The notes below the pieces were generated by a model, which ran no database searches, was not told the DNA's origin, and saw only the letters and a list, made by a program, of their open reading frames with translations. DNA of 64,000 bases from Butyrivibrio fibrisolvens 16/4 (GTDB lineage Bacteria; Bacillota; Clostridia; Lachnospirales; Lachnospiraceae), in contig FP929036.1 of assembly GCA_000209815.1 (NCBI GenBank), positions 3,008,650 through 3,072,649 on the forward strand, given 5' to 3'. Of this stretch, positions 9,522 through 19,691 are shown piece by piece. The position numbers and the translations under genes were made by a program. Positions within the stretch are counted from its first letter, which is position 1; every line of letters starts with the position of its first letter.

Positions 9522-11165
9522 TTACTCTTGTAATGACTCCATAATAGGTGGAATGAGCTGCTTCTTTCTTGAAACAACACCCTCTAAAATGTAGCTATCT
9601 GTAGCTACTGGCATTCTAAATGCATCAGCGATTATCTTATCAGCTGATTCTCCAACAAAGAGAAGCTCTGTTGTCTGATTAAGAATATCTGTAAGCATTA
9701 CGAATACTGCATCTAAATCGTTAGAACTTCTAACTGTCTCCATGTAGCTTCTAATATCTGTCTTGATACCATTAAGCTGGCTTCTAGAAATAGAGCTAAC
9801 CTGAGCAACGCCAAACTTGATATCTCCACTTGTGAATACCTTGTAATCCTGGTGGAAAATCTGATCTGGTGTCTTGTCCTTGAAATCACTGGCTGCCTCA
9901 AACATAGATGTAGCAAGCTCTGTAACATCAACACCTGCAATATCAGCAAGCATCTTTGCCTTTGCCTCATCTACTGGAGTGCAAGTAGGTGAACGGAACA
10001 TAAGTGTATCTGAAATAATAGCTGAGCAAAGAATACCTGCAATGTGCTTTGGAATCTCTACTCCCTTTTCCTCGTACATCATTGAAACAATAGTAGCTGT
10101 TGAACCAACAGGCTGATTTCTAAAGTAGATAGGTGATACTGTCTCCAAAGAACCTAATCTATGGTGATCGATAATCTCCATAACATCTGCCTGATCAATA
10201 TTATCAACTGCCTGTGACTTTTCATTGTGATCTACAAGGATAATCTGCTTCTTCTGCATATTTAAAAGAAGACGACGTGAAACCATTCCTACATAATGTC
10301 TGTTTTCATCTAAGATTGGGAAATCTCTGTGACGAACAGTCTTCATGATGTCACGAACATCATCTACGTAATCATCCAATTCGAAGCTGATAATGTTGTC
10401 CTTCTGCATAAACTGACGAATTGGCATAGCCTGGTGAATAAGACGAGCAACTGTAAATGTATCGTACTCTGTAGTGATAAGTACACACTGATGCTCCTCT
10501 GCTAATCTGGCTACCTGTGGTTCTACTGAGCTACAACCACAAACGATAAGACAGCTACATCCAGCCTCGATACAAATCTCCTGGCGAGCTGTGATATTTC
10601 CAACGATTGCCAAATCGTCCACATTAATGTCATCCATAAGGTCCTCGCGATTGCTAGAAGCAATAACAACTGAACCCTTAACAAAATAAGCATGTGGGTT
10701 ACCTGTAACAAGGTTACCATTAAGTGTGCCAATGATATTGCTGTACTGTGTTCTGGCACGTGAAAGGATGCTATTGTCATAAACATCCATATAAGAATAA
10801 GCGATATCTCCATTTACGATAACGCCTTCAAGCTTTCCTGTCTTTCCAATAACAGGAAGTGTAACAACATCTCTCTCTGCCATGATTTCCCAGGCTTTTT
10901 TAAGAGAAATGTGACCATCAACAGGCTCAAGACGACGATACTCAATATCTGTAAGCTGTGCTCCAACGTCCATTACTGTCTCTGGTTCCTGAATGTTGAA
11001 TCTTTCCAAAACATAGCGAGTCTCCTCATTGAGTTGACCCGCCTTTTTTGCTTCATAGATTGTGTCGTGTGATGTAGCATTTTTGAGATAAGCATATGCT
11101 ACAGCAGCGCATACACTATCTGTATCAGGGTTTTTGTGTCCGATAATATAAACCGTATTCGGCAT
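9522..11165 (-). CDS. Manganese-dependent inorganic pyrophosphatase (family II) with CBS-DRTGG-CBS insert
   Basis: Hydrolyses pyrophosphate to phosphate, pulling biosynthetic reactions forward. The DHH-type catalytic core starts with GHKNPDTDSV (His9, Asp13, Asp15 metal ligands) and continues after residue about 305 with VDHNE and IDHHR; the DHHA2 domain forms the C-terminus. Between them lies a regulatory block: CBS motif (about 70-125), a DRTGG-like domain (about 125-240) and a second CBS motif (about 250-300). In this subfamily adenine nucleotides bind the CBS pair and control activity. At 547 residues it matches the regulated subfamily rather than the short 310-residue form. The start follows GGAGGGATT. 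It lies downstream of the coiled-coil membrane protein gene. Confidence 0.93.
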   Translation of the reverse strand: MPNTVYIIGHKNPDTDSVCAAVAYAYLKNATSHDTIYEAKKAGQLNEETRYVLERFNIQEPETVMDVGAQLTDIEYRRLEPVDGHISLKKAWEIMAERDVVTLPVIGKTGKLEGVIVNGDIAYSYMDVYDNSILSRARTQYSNIIGTLNGNLVTGNPHAYFVKGSVVIASSNREDLMDDINVDDLAIVGNITARQEICIEAGCSCLIVCGCSSVEPQVARLAEEHQCVLITTEYDTFTVARLIHQAMPIRQFMQKDNIISFELDDYVDDVRDIMKTVRHRDFPILDENRHYVGMVSRRLLLNMQKKQIILVDHNEKSQAVDNIDQADVMEIIDHHRLGSLETVSPIYFRNQPVGSTATIVSMMYEEKGVEIPKHIAGILCSAIISDTLMFRSPTCTPVDEAKAKMLADIAGVDVTELATSMFEAASDFKDKTPDQIFHQDYKVFTSGDIKFGVAQVSSISRSQLNGIKTDIRSYMETVRSSNDLDAVFVMLTDILNQTTELLFVGESADKIIADAFRMPVATDSYILEGVVSRKKQLIPPIMESLQE

Positions 11166-11190
11166 AATCCCTCCGTATATCTAATAAATC

Positions 11191-11863
11191 TTAAAATAAA
11201 CCAAGCGCAACCAATAATGATGCAATTGATACACCAAGTGAAAGCGCAACTAAAACTATTGCAGAAACAGTAAGCTTCTTTAATGAAACATAGTGTTCCA
11301 AAGCCTTAACTGCCTGCTCTTCGCTCTTGTCATGCTCCTGAAGGAGATCCTGAATCAAGCGATATAAATGTACAGACTCAGAATGAGTTTTCTCAGAAAG
11401 CTCTGACTGAATGCTGTCGAGACCAGCAGAAACATTTCTAAGTGTATCCTGAAGGTTTCTGTTATGTGTCTCATAAGACTCTTGATTATCGTTTACTTGG
11501 CCTTTAATGTCAAGCTCTAATTGATCCATGTTGTTCTTAACAACCTGCATCATTCTATCAACCTGAGTCTCAACATCAGCAACTAAGCTGTCTGCTTCCT
11601 CTTGTTTTTGTTAAGTTCATCCTGAAGCTTAACATTGATTGCTTCTTTTCTTTAACAAGTGCCTCAAGCTCTGCAGCCTTCTGCTCTTTAGCTAAAATAA
11701 GCTGCTGAAGCTGTGTAGCCTTCTCACGAAAGGCATCAATCTGAGAAAGTAGTAAATCCTCACCATTATCGAGTTCGATAGATGTAACATTAACTGATGG
11801 CTGTGAATCTTCAGTGTTGTTTACATCTTCAAGCTCGATTTCTTCAACCTTTAAATTCTCCAT
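11191..11863 (-). CDS. Coiled-coil protein with C-terminal membrane anchor (two frameshifts)
   Basis: Not a recognised family. Read as one gene it encodes about 224 residues: an acidic N-terminus, a long Gln/Glu/Lys-rich coiled coil and a single C-terminal hydrophobic helix (TVSAIVLVALSLG and following), so it is a tail-anchored cytoplasmic coiled-coil protein. As printed, the frame breaks twice within 45 bases: at T4 11646-11649 and T5 11605-11609. Adding one T to each on the plus strand gives an unbroken product through EAINVKLQDELNKKQEEADS. It starts with ATG after a GGAGAGATGCT site, 30 bases after glyS, and precedes the pyrophosphatase gene. A role in cell shape or chromosome organisation can only be guessed. 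Confidence 0.7.
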
Positions 11864-11892
11864 AGCATCTCTCCTTATTAATTATTTGTTTT

Positions 11893-13289
11893 TTAGAAAG
11901 TAAATTTATCAGCAAAGTATGCATCTAAATCTGCAATAGCAATACGCTCCTGCTCCATAGAATCACGGTGACGGATTGTAACCATGTGATCCTCCTCAGA
12001 GTCGAAATCGTATGTGATGCAGAATGGTGTACCAATTTCGTCCATACGACGATATCTCTTACCGATTGTTCCTCTGTCATCAAATTCACAGTTGTACTTC
12101 TTTGAAAGCTCTGCAAATACCTTCTCAGCGCCTTCATTAAGCTTCTTAGAAAGTGGAAGTACACCAATCTTAACTGGAGCAAGTGCTGGATGGAAGTGAA
12201 GAACTGTACGAACATCGCTCTTTCCGTCCTTACCCACTTCTTCCTCGTCGTATGCTGCACAAAGGAAAGCAAGTACTACACGATCTGCACCAAGTGATGG
12301 CTCGATAACATATGGTAAATACTTCTCATTTGTCTCATCATCAAAGTATGTAAGATCCTGACCTGAAACATTCTGGTGCTGTGTAAGGTCGTAATCTGTA
12401 CGGCTGGCAATACCCCAAAGCTCGCCCCAACCAAATGGGAATAAGAACTCGATATCTGTAGTGCCTGTAGAGTAGAATGAAAGTTCCTCTGGATCGTGGT
12501 CACGAAGACGCATCTCATCTTCCTTCATGCCAAGCGAAAGTAACCAATCACGGCAGAAACCTCTCCAGTACTGGAACCACTCATCCTGTGAGCCTGGCTT
12601 ACAGAAGAACTCAAGCTCCATCTGCTCAAACTCACGTGTACGGAATGTAAAGTTACCAGGTGTAATCTCGTTACGGAATGACTTACCAATCTGGCCAATA
12701 CCAAATGGAACCTTCTTACGAGATGTACGCTGTACGTTCTTGAAGTTTACGAAAATACCCTGAGCTGTCTCTGGGCGAAGATAAACTGTGTTCTTTGCGT
12801 CCTCAGTAACACCCTGGAAAGTCTTGAACATAAGGTTGAACTCACGGATGTCTGTGAAATTGTGCTTGCCACAAGTAGGACATGGAACATTATGGCTATC
12901 GATGAATTCCTTCATCTCTTCCTTTGTCCAGCCATCAACTGAGCCCTTAAGCTCGATGTTGTTTTCTGCAGCAAAATCCTCGATAATCTTGTCTGCTCTG
13001 AAACGCTCGTGACATTCCTTACAATCCATAAGTGGATCTGAGAATGAACCAAGGTGACCAGATGCAACCCATGTCTGTGGGTTCATAAGGATAGCACAAT
13101 CTACACCAACATTGTATGGATTCTCCTGTACAAACTTCTGCCACCAAGCTTTTTAACGTTATTCTTGAGCTCAACACCAAGATTTCCGTAATCCCATGTA
13201 TTAGCAAGACCACCGTAAATCTCAGAGCCTGCATATACAAAGCCTCTTGCCTTGGCAAGAGCAATGATTTTGTCCATTGTCTTTTCCAT
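11893..13289 (-). CDS. glyS: Glycyl-tRNA synthetase, homodimeric class II type (frameshifted)
   Basis: Charges tRNA-Gly with glycine. With the frame restored it is about 465 residues, the normal length of the alpha2-type bacterial enzyme. The N-terminal 47 residues ([27 protein letters not shown]) are in one frame and the rest (from AWWQKFV through RPETAQGIF and the C-terminal anticodon-binding domain APVKIGVLP) in another. The break is at T5 13150-13154: one extra A on the coding strand gives VKKAWWQKF, the conserved family sequence. Since the enzyme is essential, a real inactivation is very unlikely and a sequence error is the best explanation. It starts at ATG after AGAGG. Confidence 0.95.
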
Positions 13290-13337
13290 AAATATTATTT
13301 CCTCTCTATATTAAATAATTAAATATTTATTTCTAAA

Positions 13338-14112
13338 TTATTTGGAATAAATAACATACACTAAATCTGTAGCATCGTTATTTCCATCTGCCTGTGAAAT
13401 ATTAGCTGTATGTTCATCTACAATCTCTGTAGAAGCATCAGATATGTAGCTAATCTCTCCTGGAACTACTACAGTGACGTTTTCCCTAACAATAGCTACA
13501 TTGTAACCTGCAAAGGTGCTGGCCGCATCATAGGTCTGACCTGATGCCTTCTGACCTTCTGAAACCATAGCAAATACGTCTGCAAAATCGTATCCCTGAG
13601 CAGATGCTCCATCATAAGAGCCATTATAAGTCTCATAGGAACTAAATGCTGCATAACAATCAGCGTCTTCATAAGTAGTTTTTATGGAAACTTGATTACC
13701 TTTGAATCGAATTCTATTAAGAACTACTGATTTGTCACCGTGTTTTTCATTAAATTCCTTAATGAGCTCTTTTGTATATTTTTTTAACTCGGTCTTTGAA
13801 TAGGTCTTAGTATCAAAATCTGTAACCTCTTCAAATACTACCTGTCCCGATTTCGTAAAAGTGATAGTAGAGTTATCTGGAACTCTTCCAGAAGAAAGCA
13901 CTACACCGCCAAGCTTAACAACAATTCCTATAAGCAAAGCCAATACAGCTACGCATATAACTCCGAAGATAATGCGATTTCGCATAACTTCTCTTTGTCT
14001 TTTTTCTTCTGGCTGCCTGCAATTCTCTGGCAGCAACACCCTGTCTAGTTGGACTCACTGTGTTCCTGCTTCGCATGCCGCCTTTTCCACCAGCAGGTCT
14101 CTTCTGTGTCAT
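13338..14112 (-). CDS. Membrane-anchored protein of unknown function (frameshifted)
   Basis: Not recognised. The likely start is the ATG at 14112, which overlaps the recO stop as ATGA and has a GCGAGG site. It begins with a basic segment (KRPAGGKGGMRSR), then at the A6 run (T6 at 14000-14005) the frame must drop one base to join RQREVMRNRIIFGV, a transmembrane helix (IIFGVICVAVLALLIGIVV) and an extracytoplasmic domain of about 190 residues ending YVIYSK. The corrected protein is about 257 residues. Without the correction the downstream frame could start at a TTG at 14039, but no site supports that. It lies between recO and glyS in a tight same-strand cluster. The extracellular part has no obvious catalytic motif. 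Confidence 0.6.
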
Positions 14113-14834
14113 AAAAATTCCTCGCTTTTATATTTGTGCGACCTATAGTTTAATCTATAAGAAGACAAAATTCTAGTCAATTCTTCTTCAGTTTCATTAT
14201 TCAGTACAAAAGTATACAACTTTTCAATCTTAGAAGAAACAATGAATTGCATTGTATATAAGGTAGATTGGGAAATATCTGTACCTGCTTCCAAATTAGC
14301 ACATTCTTTGCACAGAATACCGTGACGCTTAAGAGAAAAGGTTGTAAGATTTTCTTTTTTGCCGCAGCAACTGCAGGTAAAGACATTAGGATATTCTCCA
14401 TCGATAACCCAGGTCTTCAAATCGTATATATTTTTAAGAAGTCTGTGAGAAAATTTATCAGATTCCAAAGCCTTTAGACTCTGATATAAAAGTGCAAGTC
14501 GAGGCTTTTCATCAACTCCCTCTACAGAAAGGTAATCTGCTACCTCCAAAAAATATGAACCCAGGCAAACCTTTTCATAATCCATCACCAAATCTCTGAA
14601 ATAGTTAGAGATATTAGCCTTTGAAATATGGTAGGAATTACGGCCCTCAAAAGCCTCAAAGGTTCCAAAGCAAAAGGGTGAACAGGCTGCCACCAAAGGA
14701 TTATTTGGCCTTCTGGCTCCCTTTGCAAAGGCTGTCACCCTGCCTGATTCTTTGGTTAGAATCACAAGTCTTTTATCAAATTCTCCCACATCAGAACTAA
14801 CCAGTACTATTCCAGTAAGGGTAACAAGTCCCAT
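14109..14834 (-). CDS. recO: DNA repair protein RecO
   Basis: Recombination mediator that works with RecR to load RecA on gapped DNA coated with SSB. The 241-residue protein has the N-terminal OB fold (TGIVLVSSDVGEFDKRLVILTKESGRVTAFAKGARRPNN), the helical middle, and the zinc-binding cysteines CSCCGKK and CKECANL. It starts three bases before the era stop region on the same strand; the era-recO order is a common arrangement in Firmicutes. Its stop overlaps the next start (ATGA), indicating translational coupling to the unknown membrane protein. Confidence 0.95.
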   Translation of the reverse strand: MGLVTLTGIVLVSSDVGEFDKRLVILTKESGRVTAFAKGARRPNNPLVAACSPFCFGTFEAFEGRNSYHISKANISNYFRDLVMDYEKVCLGSYFLEVADYLSVEGVDEKPRLALLYQSLKALESDKFSHRLLKNIYDLKTWVIDGEYPNVFTCSCCGKKENLTTFSLKRHGILCKECANLEAGTDISQSTLYTMQFIVSSKIEKLYTFVLNNETEEELTRILSSYRLNYRSHKYKSEEFL

Positions 14835-14837
14835 TGA

Positions 14838-15746
14838 TTAAATGTCCTCTTTTTTATATCCAAAATTCTTAAGCTCGTAATCGCTATCTCTCCAGTCTTT
14901 CTTAACCTTAACAAAAAGCTTAAGATTGACCTGTGCGTCGAGAAGCTTCTCTATTTCATAGCGGGCATTTGTGCCGATTTTCTTAATCATAGCTCCGCCC
15001 TTCCCAATGATAATGCCCTTATGAGAGTTTTTCTCACAAATAATTGTGGCCTCAATATCCCACATAGCCTTTTTGCCTGGGCGCTCCTTCATTGTGTCAA
15101 TTGCGATAGCAATACCGTGTGGAACCTCATCATTTAATGCGTGAAGAGATTTCTCACGAATGATTTCTGCAGTGATTTCTCTTAATGTCTGATTTGTAAC
15201 TGTCTCCTCATCATAAAAAGCAGGTCCCTCTGGAAGATGCTTGAAAATTGTAGCAAGCAAATCATCACAGCCTTCTCCGTGAAGAGCAGAAACTGGGACA
15301 ACCTCTATAAAATCACATAGATCCTTGAAAGCCTGAATAGTCTCTCCAACCTTTGCACCATCAGCCATATCTATTTTATTGATTACCAGGATAACTGGTG
15401 CCTCTGCTGTAGCAAGAAGCTCCGCTATTTTCTTATCTCCTGCACCAACCTTGGTATCTGGCTCGATAAGCCAAAGGATGAGATCTACATCATTGATAGT
15501 GCTCTTTGCTGCAGACATCATATACTCTCCAAGCTTATTCTTAGCCTGATGCATACCAGGTGTATCAAGAAATACAATCTGACCTACGTTTTCATCTGTA
15601 TAAACTGTCTGAATGCGATTTCTTGTGGTTTGAGGTTTGTTGCTTGTGATTGCAATCTTCTGACCGATAATGTGGTTCATCAAAGTACTTTTACCCACAT
15701 TAGGGCGACCAACTATAGTTACGAATCCTGATTTAAAATTACTCAT
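14838..15746 (-). CDS. era: GTPase Era
   Basis: Essential GTPase that binds 16S rRNA and helps 30S subunit maturation. The 302-residue protein has P-loop GRPNVGKST (13-21), G3 DTPG, G4 NKID, and a C-terminal KH domain with GIIIGKGGAMIKKIG. The ATG at 15746 is chosen over an upstream in-frame ATG at 15785 because it has a strong GGAGG site nine bases away and begins at the family N-terminus (MSNFKSGFVTIVG). A very long hairpin lies directly upstream of that site. recO follows with three bases between them. Confidence 0.98.
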   Translation of the reverse strand: MSNFKSGFVTIVGRPNVGKSTLMNHIIGQKIAITSNKPQTTRNRIQTVYTDENVGQIVFLDTPGMHQAKNKLGEYMMSAAKSTINDVDLILWLIEPDTKVGAGDKKIAELLATAEAPVILVINKIDMADGAKVGETIQAFKDLCDFIEVVPVSALHGEGCDDLLATIFKHLPEGPAFYDEETVTNQTLREITAEIIREKSLHALNDEVPHGIAIAIDTMKERPGKKAMWDIEATIICEKNSHKGIIIGKGGAMIKKIGTNARYEIEKLLDAQVNLKLFVKVKKDWRDSDYELKNFGYKKEDI

Positions 15747-15764
15747 ACTCTTTCTTTCCTCCGC

Positions 15765-15847
15765 AATAGTTACACTAACAATCATTAGGATTACTACGCT
15801 CGACTTATGTCTCGCTAAAGTAATCTAATAGATTGTTAGTTACTATT
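15765..15847 (-). repeat. Long imperfect inverted repeat upstream of era
   Basis: Arms 15765-15795 and 15819-15847 pair over about 27 positions with small bulges, around a 23-base loop. It ends five bases before the era ribosome binding site and starts just after the M16C peptidase stop. There is no T tract on the minus side, so it is not a normal terminator. It could be an mRNA processing or stability element, or a small dispersed palindromic repeat. A second hairpin of similar size is at 19698-19786. Confidence 0.7.
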
Positions 15848-15852
15848 GCTAA

Positions 15853-18759
15853 TTAATATAAACTCTCTACTGTACTAAATATTTCTCTATTTGCCTCTAT
15901 CATGTCTTCGTTACCTACAACGCAAAGATAGCCTTGAGAAATAGCTGCCTCTACAGGCTCGGCCAAAGCTCTGATGTCCTCAACTGTGGCATCTAAAACT
16001 TCGTTTCTGACTTTTTGGATATCCTCGTATGTCATTCCAGACATGTAGAAATTCAGTCCTCTAAGTCCTCTCTGAGAAGGAGTAAGTGGTGTATCCATAC
16101 CACTCACTGTACCGATAATGTACTTTGTCATATCTCTCTCGTCAACATCAAAGTTTCTAAGATAATCACCTGTCTCCTCAAATACCTTGATTGTCTCTGT
16201 AAGATTTGGATCTCTATAGGATACAAATACTAAATCACCCTGACGGCTTGAATTCATATTGCAGCCATAAGCACCGCCCTGAACTCTAACCTTAATCCAG
16301 AAATAATCATATCCCAGGATAGTATTTAAAATTTTGAAAGCTCCATTGTAATCATATCCTGCCTCTCTAAAATCACCCGCCATAGCAACATACTGAATCT
16401 GAGATGCATCTTTAAGGGCTTCCTTTGTTATTTTGTTTTCAAATTTAAAGCCACCGAAATCATATTTTTCATCTGAAAGGAGTGGCTGAATTTCTGCGAC
16501 AAGTCTCTTAGCCTGACTAAGAACTTCTGTCTTTCCTGTTGAGGAAATAATCAGTCGAGATTTTGAGAAAATATACTTGGTTAATAAATTTAATTTTGAT
16601 ATAATTTCTTCTTTTCTGTTGTCAAAATCGCGTTCTGCCTCTACTAAGAATCTATAGAAGGTAATACCACTTCCTGCTTCTGTAATAGCAGCTTTCTTTG
16701 AGAAACCACATCGTGCTCTTATGGCCGCTATCTGATTTCCCCTAGAACTAATGCTTGATTCCAAGTGAGATTTCTCAGCTGTGATAAGTTCCTTTAATCT
16801 CTTTTCATCAGAGAAATCTGTGTGAAGAAGCATTTCCATAATCAAATCCTTGGCAGCATCTGCTTCTTCATAAATAAACTTTGAACGAACCTCAAAAGTG
16901 TATTTGTAATCATCCCTTGTATCGAACTTCTCATAGAGTGCGGTATTTGTAGTAATGCCACCTGTGTGAAGGTACATTTCATTAGTAAAATCTGTGTATG
17001 AGTAATTCTCTGTTTTGAAAAGCCCTATAAAGCGCTCTAACATTGCCACATAAGGAATCCACTCCCGGCTTATGTCACTGATATCAAATACCATATTAAA
17101 ATAATGGATACCATTTGTGCTAACCTTGTGATGCAAGATAGTAGTGCCATTCTCCTGATATTCTGCCAAATCAACTGGACGAGCCTCTCTTCTAAGATCC
17201 AGTCGAGAAAGCATAGGAATCTTCGCTAAATCTTCCTTTGAGCTAGGAGTCTCCTGATATTCCTTAAGGTAAGCTGTATGCTCAACAATAGCCTTAATCT
17301 CTTCTTTTGAAAGATTTGACTTTACCTGAGCAAGCTGTTTTCTAAGCTCTTCGTCCTCCTGGCTGGTAAGTCCCTGCTTTGGACAAAGTGTAACAATAGA
17401 TTTATGATTGTTAGAAAGTAGGTAAACATCGGCAATATAATCAAAAAGTCCATTCTCTACTCTAGATTTAATTTTGTCCAAAACCTCAACAGAATGAAGG
17501 TGTAGGAACGGCTGATTCTTGTCGTAGAGCCAGCTGTCTAACAACTGAAGGCCGATGATAAGTCCCTTTGGCGCACTGCCAAAATCCAACTCTCTCGCTC
17601 TAAACTGCTCACCATTAATAGCTGCTAAAAGAGTCTTCTTATCTATGCCCTTTTTAATCTCATTGCGAAGTGTATTCTCAATAATCTCAACAAATCGTTC
17701 CTTATCCTCCTGATTTGCACCTCTGGCAACAATGCTAAAGAACATCTGTCGCTGAGATGATTCAAAGGAGCACTCTACATCCTCTGCTATATCTGCATCA
17801 ATGAGAGCCTGGTATAATGGGGCGCCCGGTGCAGAAACTAAAGCGTAATTTAATATATCGAACGCGCGATACATATTAGGATCAAGCACATCGCCTATGC
17901 ATACATTATATGAAAGGAAGGTGCTATTAGCTGTATCCTGGTCTGCTGCTATTGGGTAATCAAGTGTAATCTCCACAGGTTTATCAAAAGGTTTTTGCAT
18001 CTGGATTTCTGAATCTACCTGAAGATAATCATAATAGCGGAGATATTTTGTATCTAAGTACTCTAAAATATCATCTATATCCACATCGCCATATACGTAG
18101 ATGTAGGAATTGCTAGGATGATAATATTTACTGTGGAATGCTAAAAAGTCCTCGTATGTAAGAGATGGTATATCCTTTGGATCTCCGCCTGACTCGATAG
18201 CATAGGTAGTGTCTGGGAAAAGGGAATTCAAAATCTGGCGATTTAATACATCATCAGGTGATGAAAATGCGCCCTTCATCTCATTATAAACAACACCATT
18301 GATTGTTAACTCGCTATCCTCATCCTCCAGCTCATAGTGCCAACCTTCCTGCTCGAATATCTCACGATATTTATAGATGTTTGGATGAAATACCGCATCC
18401 ATATAAACATCGATAAGATTCATATAATCGTTATCATTTGTGCTGGCAATAGGATAAACAGTCTTATCAGGATATGTAATAGCATTAAGGAAGGTATTAA
18501 GACTTCCCTTTACAAGCTCTACAAATGGGTCCTTTACAGGATATTTATCCGAACCACAAAGAACTGTATGCTCTACAATATGGGCAACACCAGTGGAATC
18601 CTTAGGTGGTGTTCTAAATCCTACATAGAAAACCTTATTACTGTCATCATTTGAAATAAAGCAAATTCTTGCCTTTGTCTTCTTATGTTCGAAGATAAAA
18701 CCAAGAGAATCCAATCCCTCTAGCTTTTCTTCCTTTAATAAATCGTACGCCTTGTTCAA
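15853..18759 (-). CDS. M16C insulinase-family (presequence-type) zinc peptidase
   Basis: Metallopeptidase of 968 residues that probably degrades peptides in the cytoplasm. The inverse zinc motif HIVEH lies at about residues 60-64, with GSLNTFLNAITYPDKTVYP following, typical of the presequence protease (M16C) branch. Four M16 repeats are expected over this length and the C-terminal half is intact. The start is taken as TTG at 18759, which immediately follows the mscS stop and has AAAGGAG nine bases upstream inside mscS; a TTG further up has no site. No signal peptide is visible. Tight spacing suggests coupling to mscS. Confidence 0.9.
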   Translation of the reverse strand: MNKAYDLLKEEKLEGLDSLGFIFEHKKTKARICFISNDDSNKVFYVGFRTPPKDSTGVAHIVEHTVLCGSDKYPVKDPFVELVKGSLNTFLNAITYPDKTVYPIASTNDNDYMNLIDVYMDAVFHPNIYKYREIFEQEGWHYELEDEDSELTINGVVYNEMKGAFSSPDDVLNRQILNSLFPDTTYAIESGGDPKDIPSLTYEDFLAFHSKYYHPSNSYIYVYGDVDIDDILEYLDTKYLRYYDYLQVDSEIQMQKPFDKPVEITLDYPIAADQDTANSTFLSYNVCIGDVLDPNMYRAFDILNYALVSAPGAPLYQALIDADIAEDVECSFESSQRQMFFSIVARGANQEDKERFVEIIENTLRNEIKKGIDKKTLLAAINGEQFRARELDFGSAPKGLIIGLQLLDSWLYDKNQPFLHLHSVEVLDKIKSRVENGLFDYIADVYLLSNNHKSIVTLCPKQGLTSQEDEELRKQLAQVKSNLSKEEIKAIVEHTAYLKEYQETPSSKEDLAKIPMLSRLDLRREARPVDLAEYQENGTTILHHKVSTNGIHYFNMVFDISDISREWIPYVAMLERFIGLFKTENYSYTDFTNEMYLHTGGITTNTALYEKFDTRDDYKYTFEVRSKFIYEEADAAKDLIMEMLLHTDFSDEKRLKELITAEKSHLESSISSRGNQIAAIRARCGFSKKAAITEAGSGITFYRFLVEAERDFDNRKEEIISKLNLLTKYIFSKSRLIISSTGKTEVLSQAKRLVAEIQPLLSDEKYDFGGFKFENKITKEALKDASQIQYVAMAGDFREAGYDYNGAFKILNTILGYDYFWIKVRVQGGAYGCNMNSSRQGDLVFVSYRDPNLTETIKVFEETGDYLRNFDVDERDMTKYIIGTVSGMDTPLTPSQRGLRGLNFYMSGMTYEDIQKVRNEVLDATVEDIRALAEPVEAAISQGYLCVVGNEDMIEANREIFSTVESLY

Positions 18760-18761
18760 AA

Positions 18762-19640
18762 CTAGCTCTCCTTTATGTGAACGTCTAACTGATTGAAGCA
18801 AATTTCGACGCCCTCTTTGTCAAATCTATTTTTAATTTCTTCCAAAACATCCCATTTGGTCTGCCAGAAGTATTCTGTCTCCACCCAGAATCTAAGTCCT
18901 ATCTGAACAGAGCTATCTGCAAGCTCTGCAACAAACACCTTTACTGGTTCATCGGTGATAAGATGATCCTGCTTTTCAGCAATGGACTTCATTATCTCCT
19001 TTGCCTTTTTTATATCACTGTCATAGCTGATTCCAACAGTCTCATTAAACATACGCCTTGTCATTGAAGTATTGTTAGTAATAGAGGATGATGAAAGCAT
19101 GCCATTCGGTACCTGTACCAGACGTCCATCAATCATCTTTAGGGTAGTGTAGATAATATTAATTTTCTCTACTGTACCCTCCTGCCCGGTAGAATGCTCG
19201 ATAATGTAATCACCCACACGGAAAGGATGCATCAAAAGTATAAGGATGCCTCCTGCGAAATTGGAAAGCGCCCCCTGTAATGCAAGACCAATAGTAACGC
19301 CAAGACCTGCAACTGCTGCTGAAATAGATGTGGTGGTAACGCCAAATAATCCTAAAATAATGGTAATTAAGATTATATAGAAAATCCATTTAAGAACAGA
19401 CTCTAAGAATGTTTCTACACCTGGGTCCACATCCTTAAGACTCATGGCGCGATGAAATACCTTTATAATTCCTTTGATTATCTGGGTTCCTATAAAGAAT
19501 ACTACTATAGAAAGCACTACACTCCAGCCAAAGCTCCAGAATTTAGGAATCATCCCCTCTAGCTGTTGCTGTATATCGCCTTTTTGAATATCTTCTACTA
19601 ATTCTTCCGCTGTAACTGTCTCTAATTCTGCTGCTAACAC
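18762..19640 (-). CDS. MscS-family small-conductance mechanosensitive channel
   Basis: Mechanosensitive channel relieving turgor on osmotic downshift. The protein of about 292 residues has an N-terminal helix, three membrane segments, and the pore helix region AAVAGLGVTIGLALQGALSNFAGG followed by the beta domain (GDYIIE, VPNG) and C-terminal alpha/beta domain. Two starts are possible: ATG at 19646 sits directly against the GGAGG, while GTG at 19640 has seven bases of spacing and is preferred. An extended -10 box (TGATATAAT) lies about 30 bases upstream, after the long terminator of the preceding operon, so the mscS-M16C-era run probably has its own promoter. Confidence 0.93.
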   Translation of the reverse strand: MLAAELETVTAEELVEDIQKGDIQQQLEGMIPKFWSFGWSVVLSIVVFFIGTQIIKGIIKVFHRAMSLKDVDPGVETFLESVLKWIFYIILITIILGLFGVTTTSISAAVAGLGVTIGLALQGALSNFAGGILILLMHPFRVGDYIIEHSTGQEGTVEKINIIYTTLKMIDGRLVQVPNGMLSSSSITNNTSMTRRMFNETVGISYDSDIKKAKEIMKSIAEKQDHLITDEPVKVFVAELADSSVQIGLRFWVETEYFWQTKWDVLEEIKNRFDKEGVEICFNQLDVHIKES

Positions 19641-19691
19641 GTGCATTCCTCCCTCTTGTTACAATCCGTTACATTATATCATAACACCACA

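Noticed and set aside
10523-10813. Other-frame open reading frames of 80-100 residues inside large genes
   Set aside because: They overlap well-supported genes in another frame, have no binding sites and show composition typical of shifted frames.
11893-13289. Real glyS pseudogene
   Set aside because: The enzyme is essential, the break is one base in an A run, and the same type of break recurs in ten other genes; an error is the simpler explanation.
13915-14039. Separate small gene (65 residues) starting at 14112 and a second gene starting at TTG 14039
   Set aside because: The two frames complement each other across an A6 run and fit one membrane protein; the TTG has no binding site.
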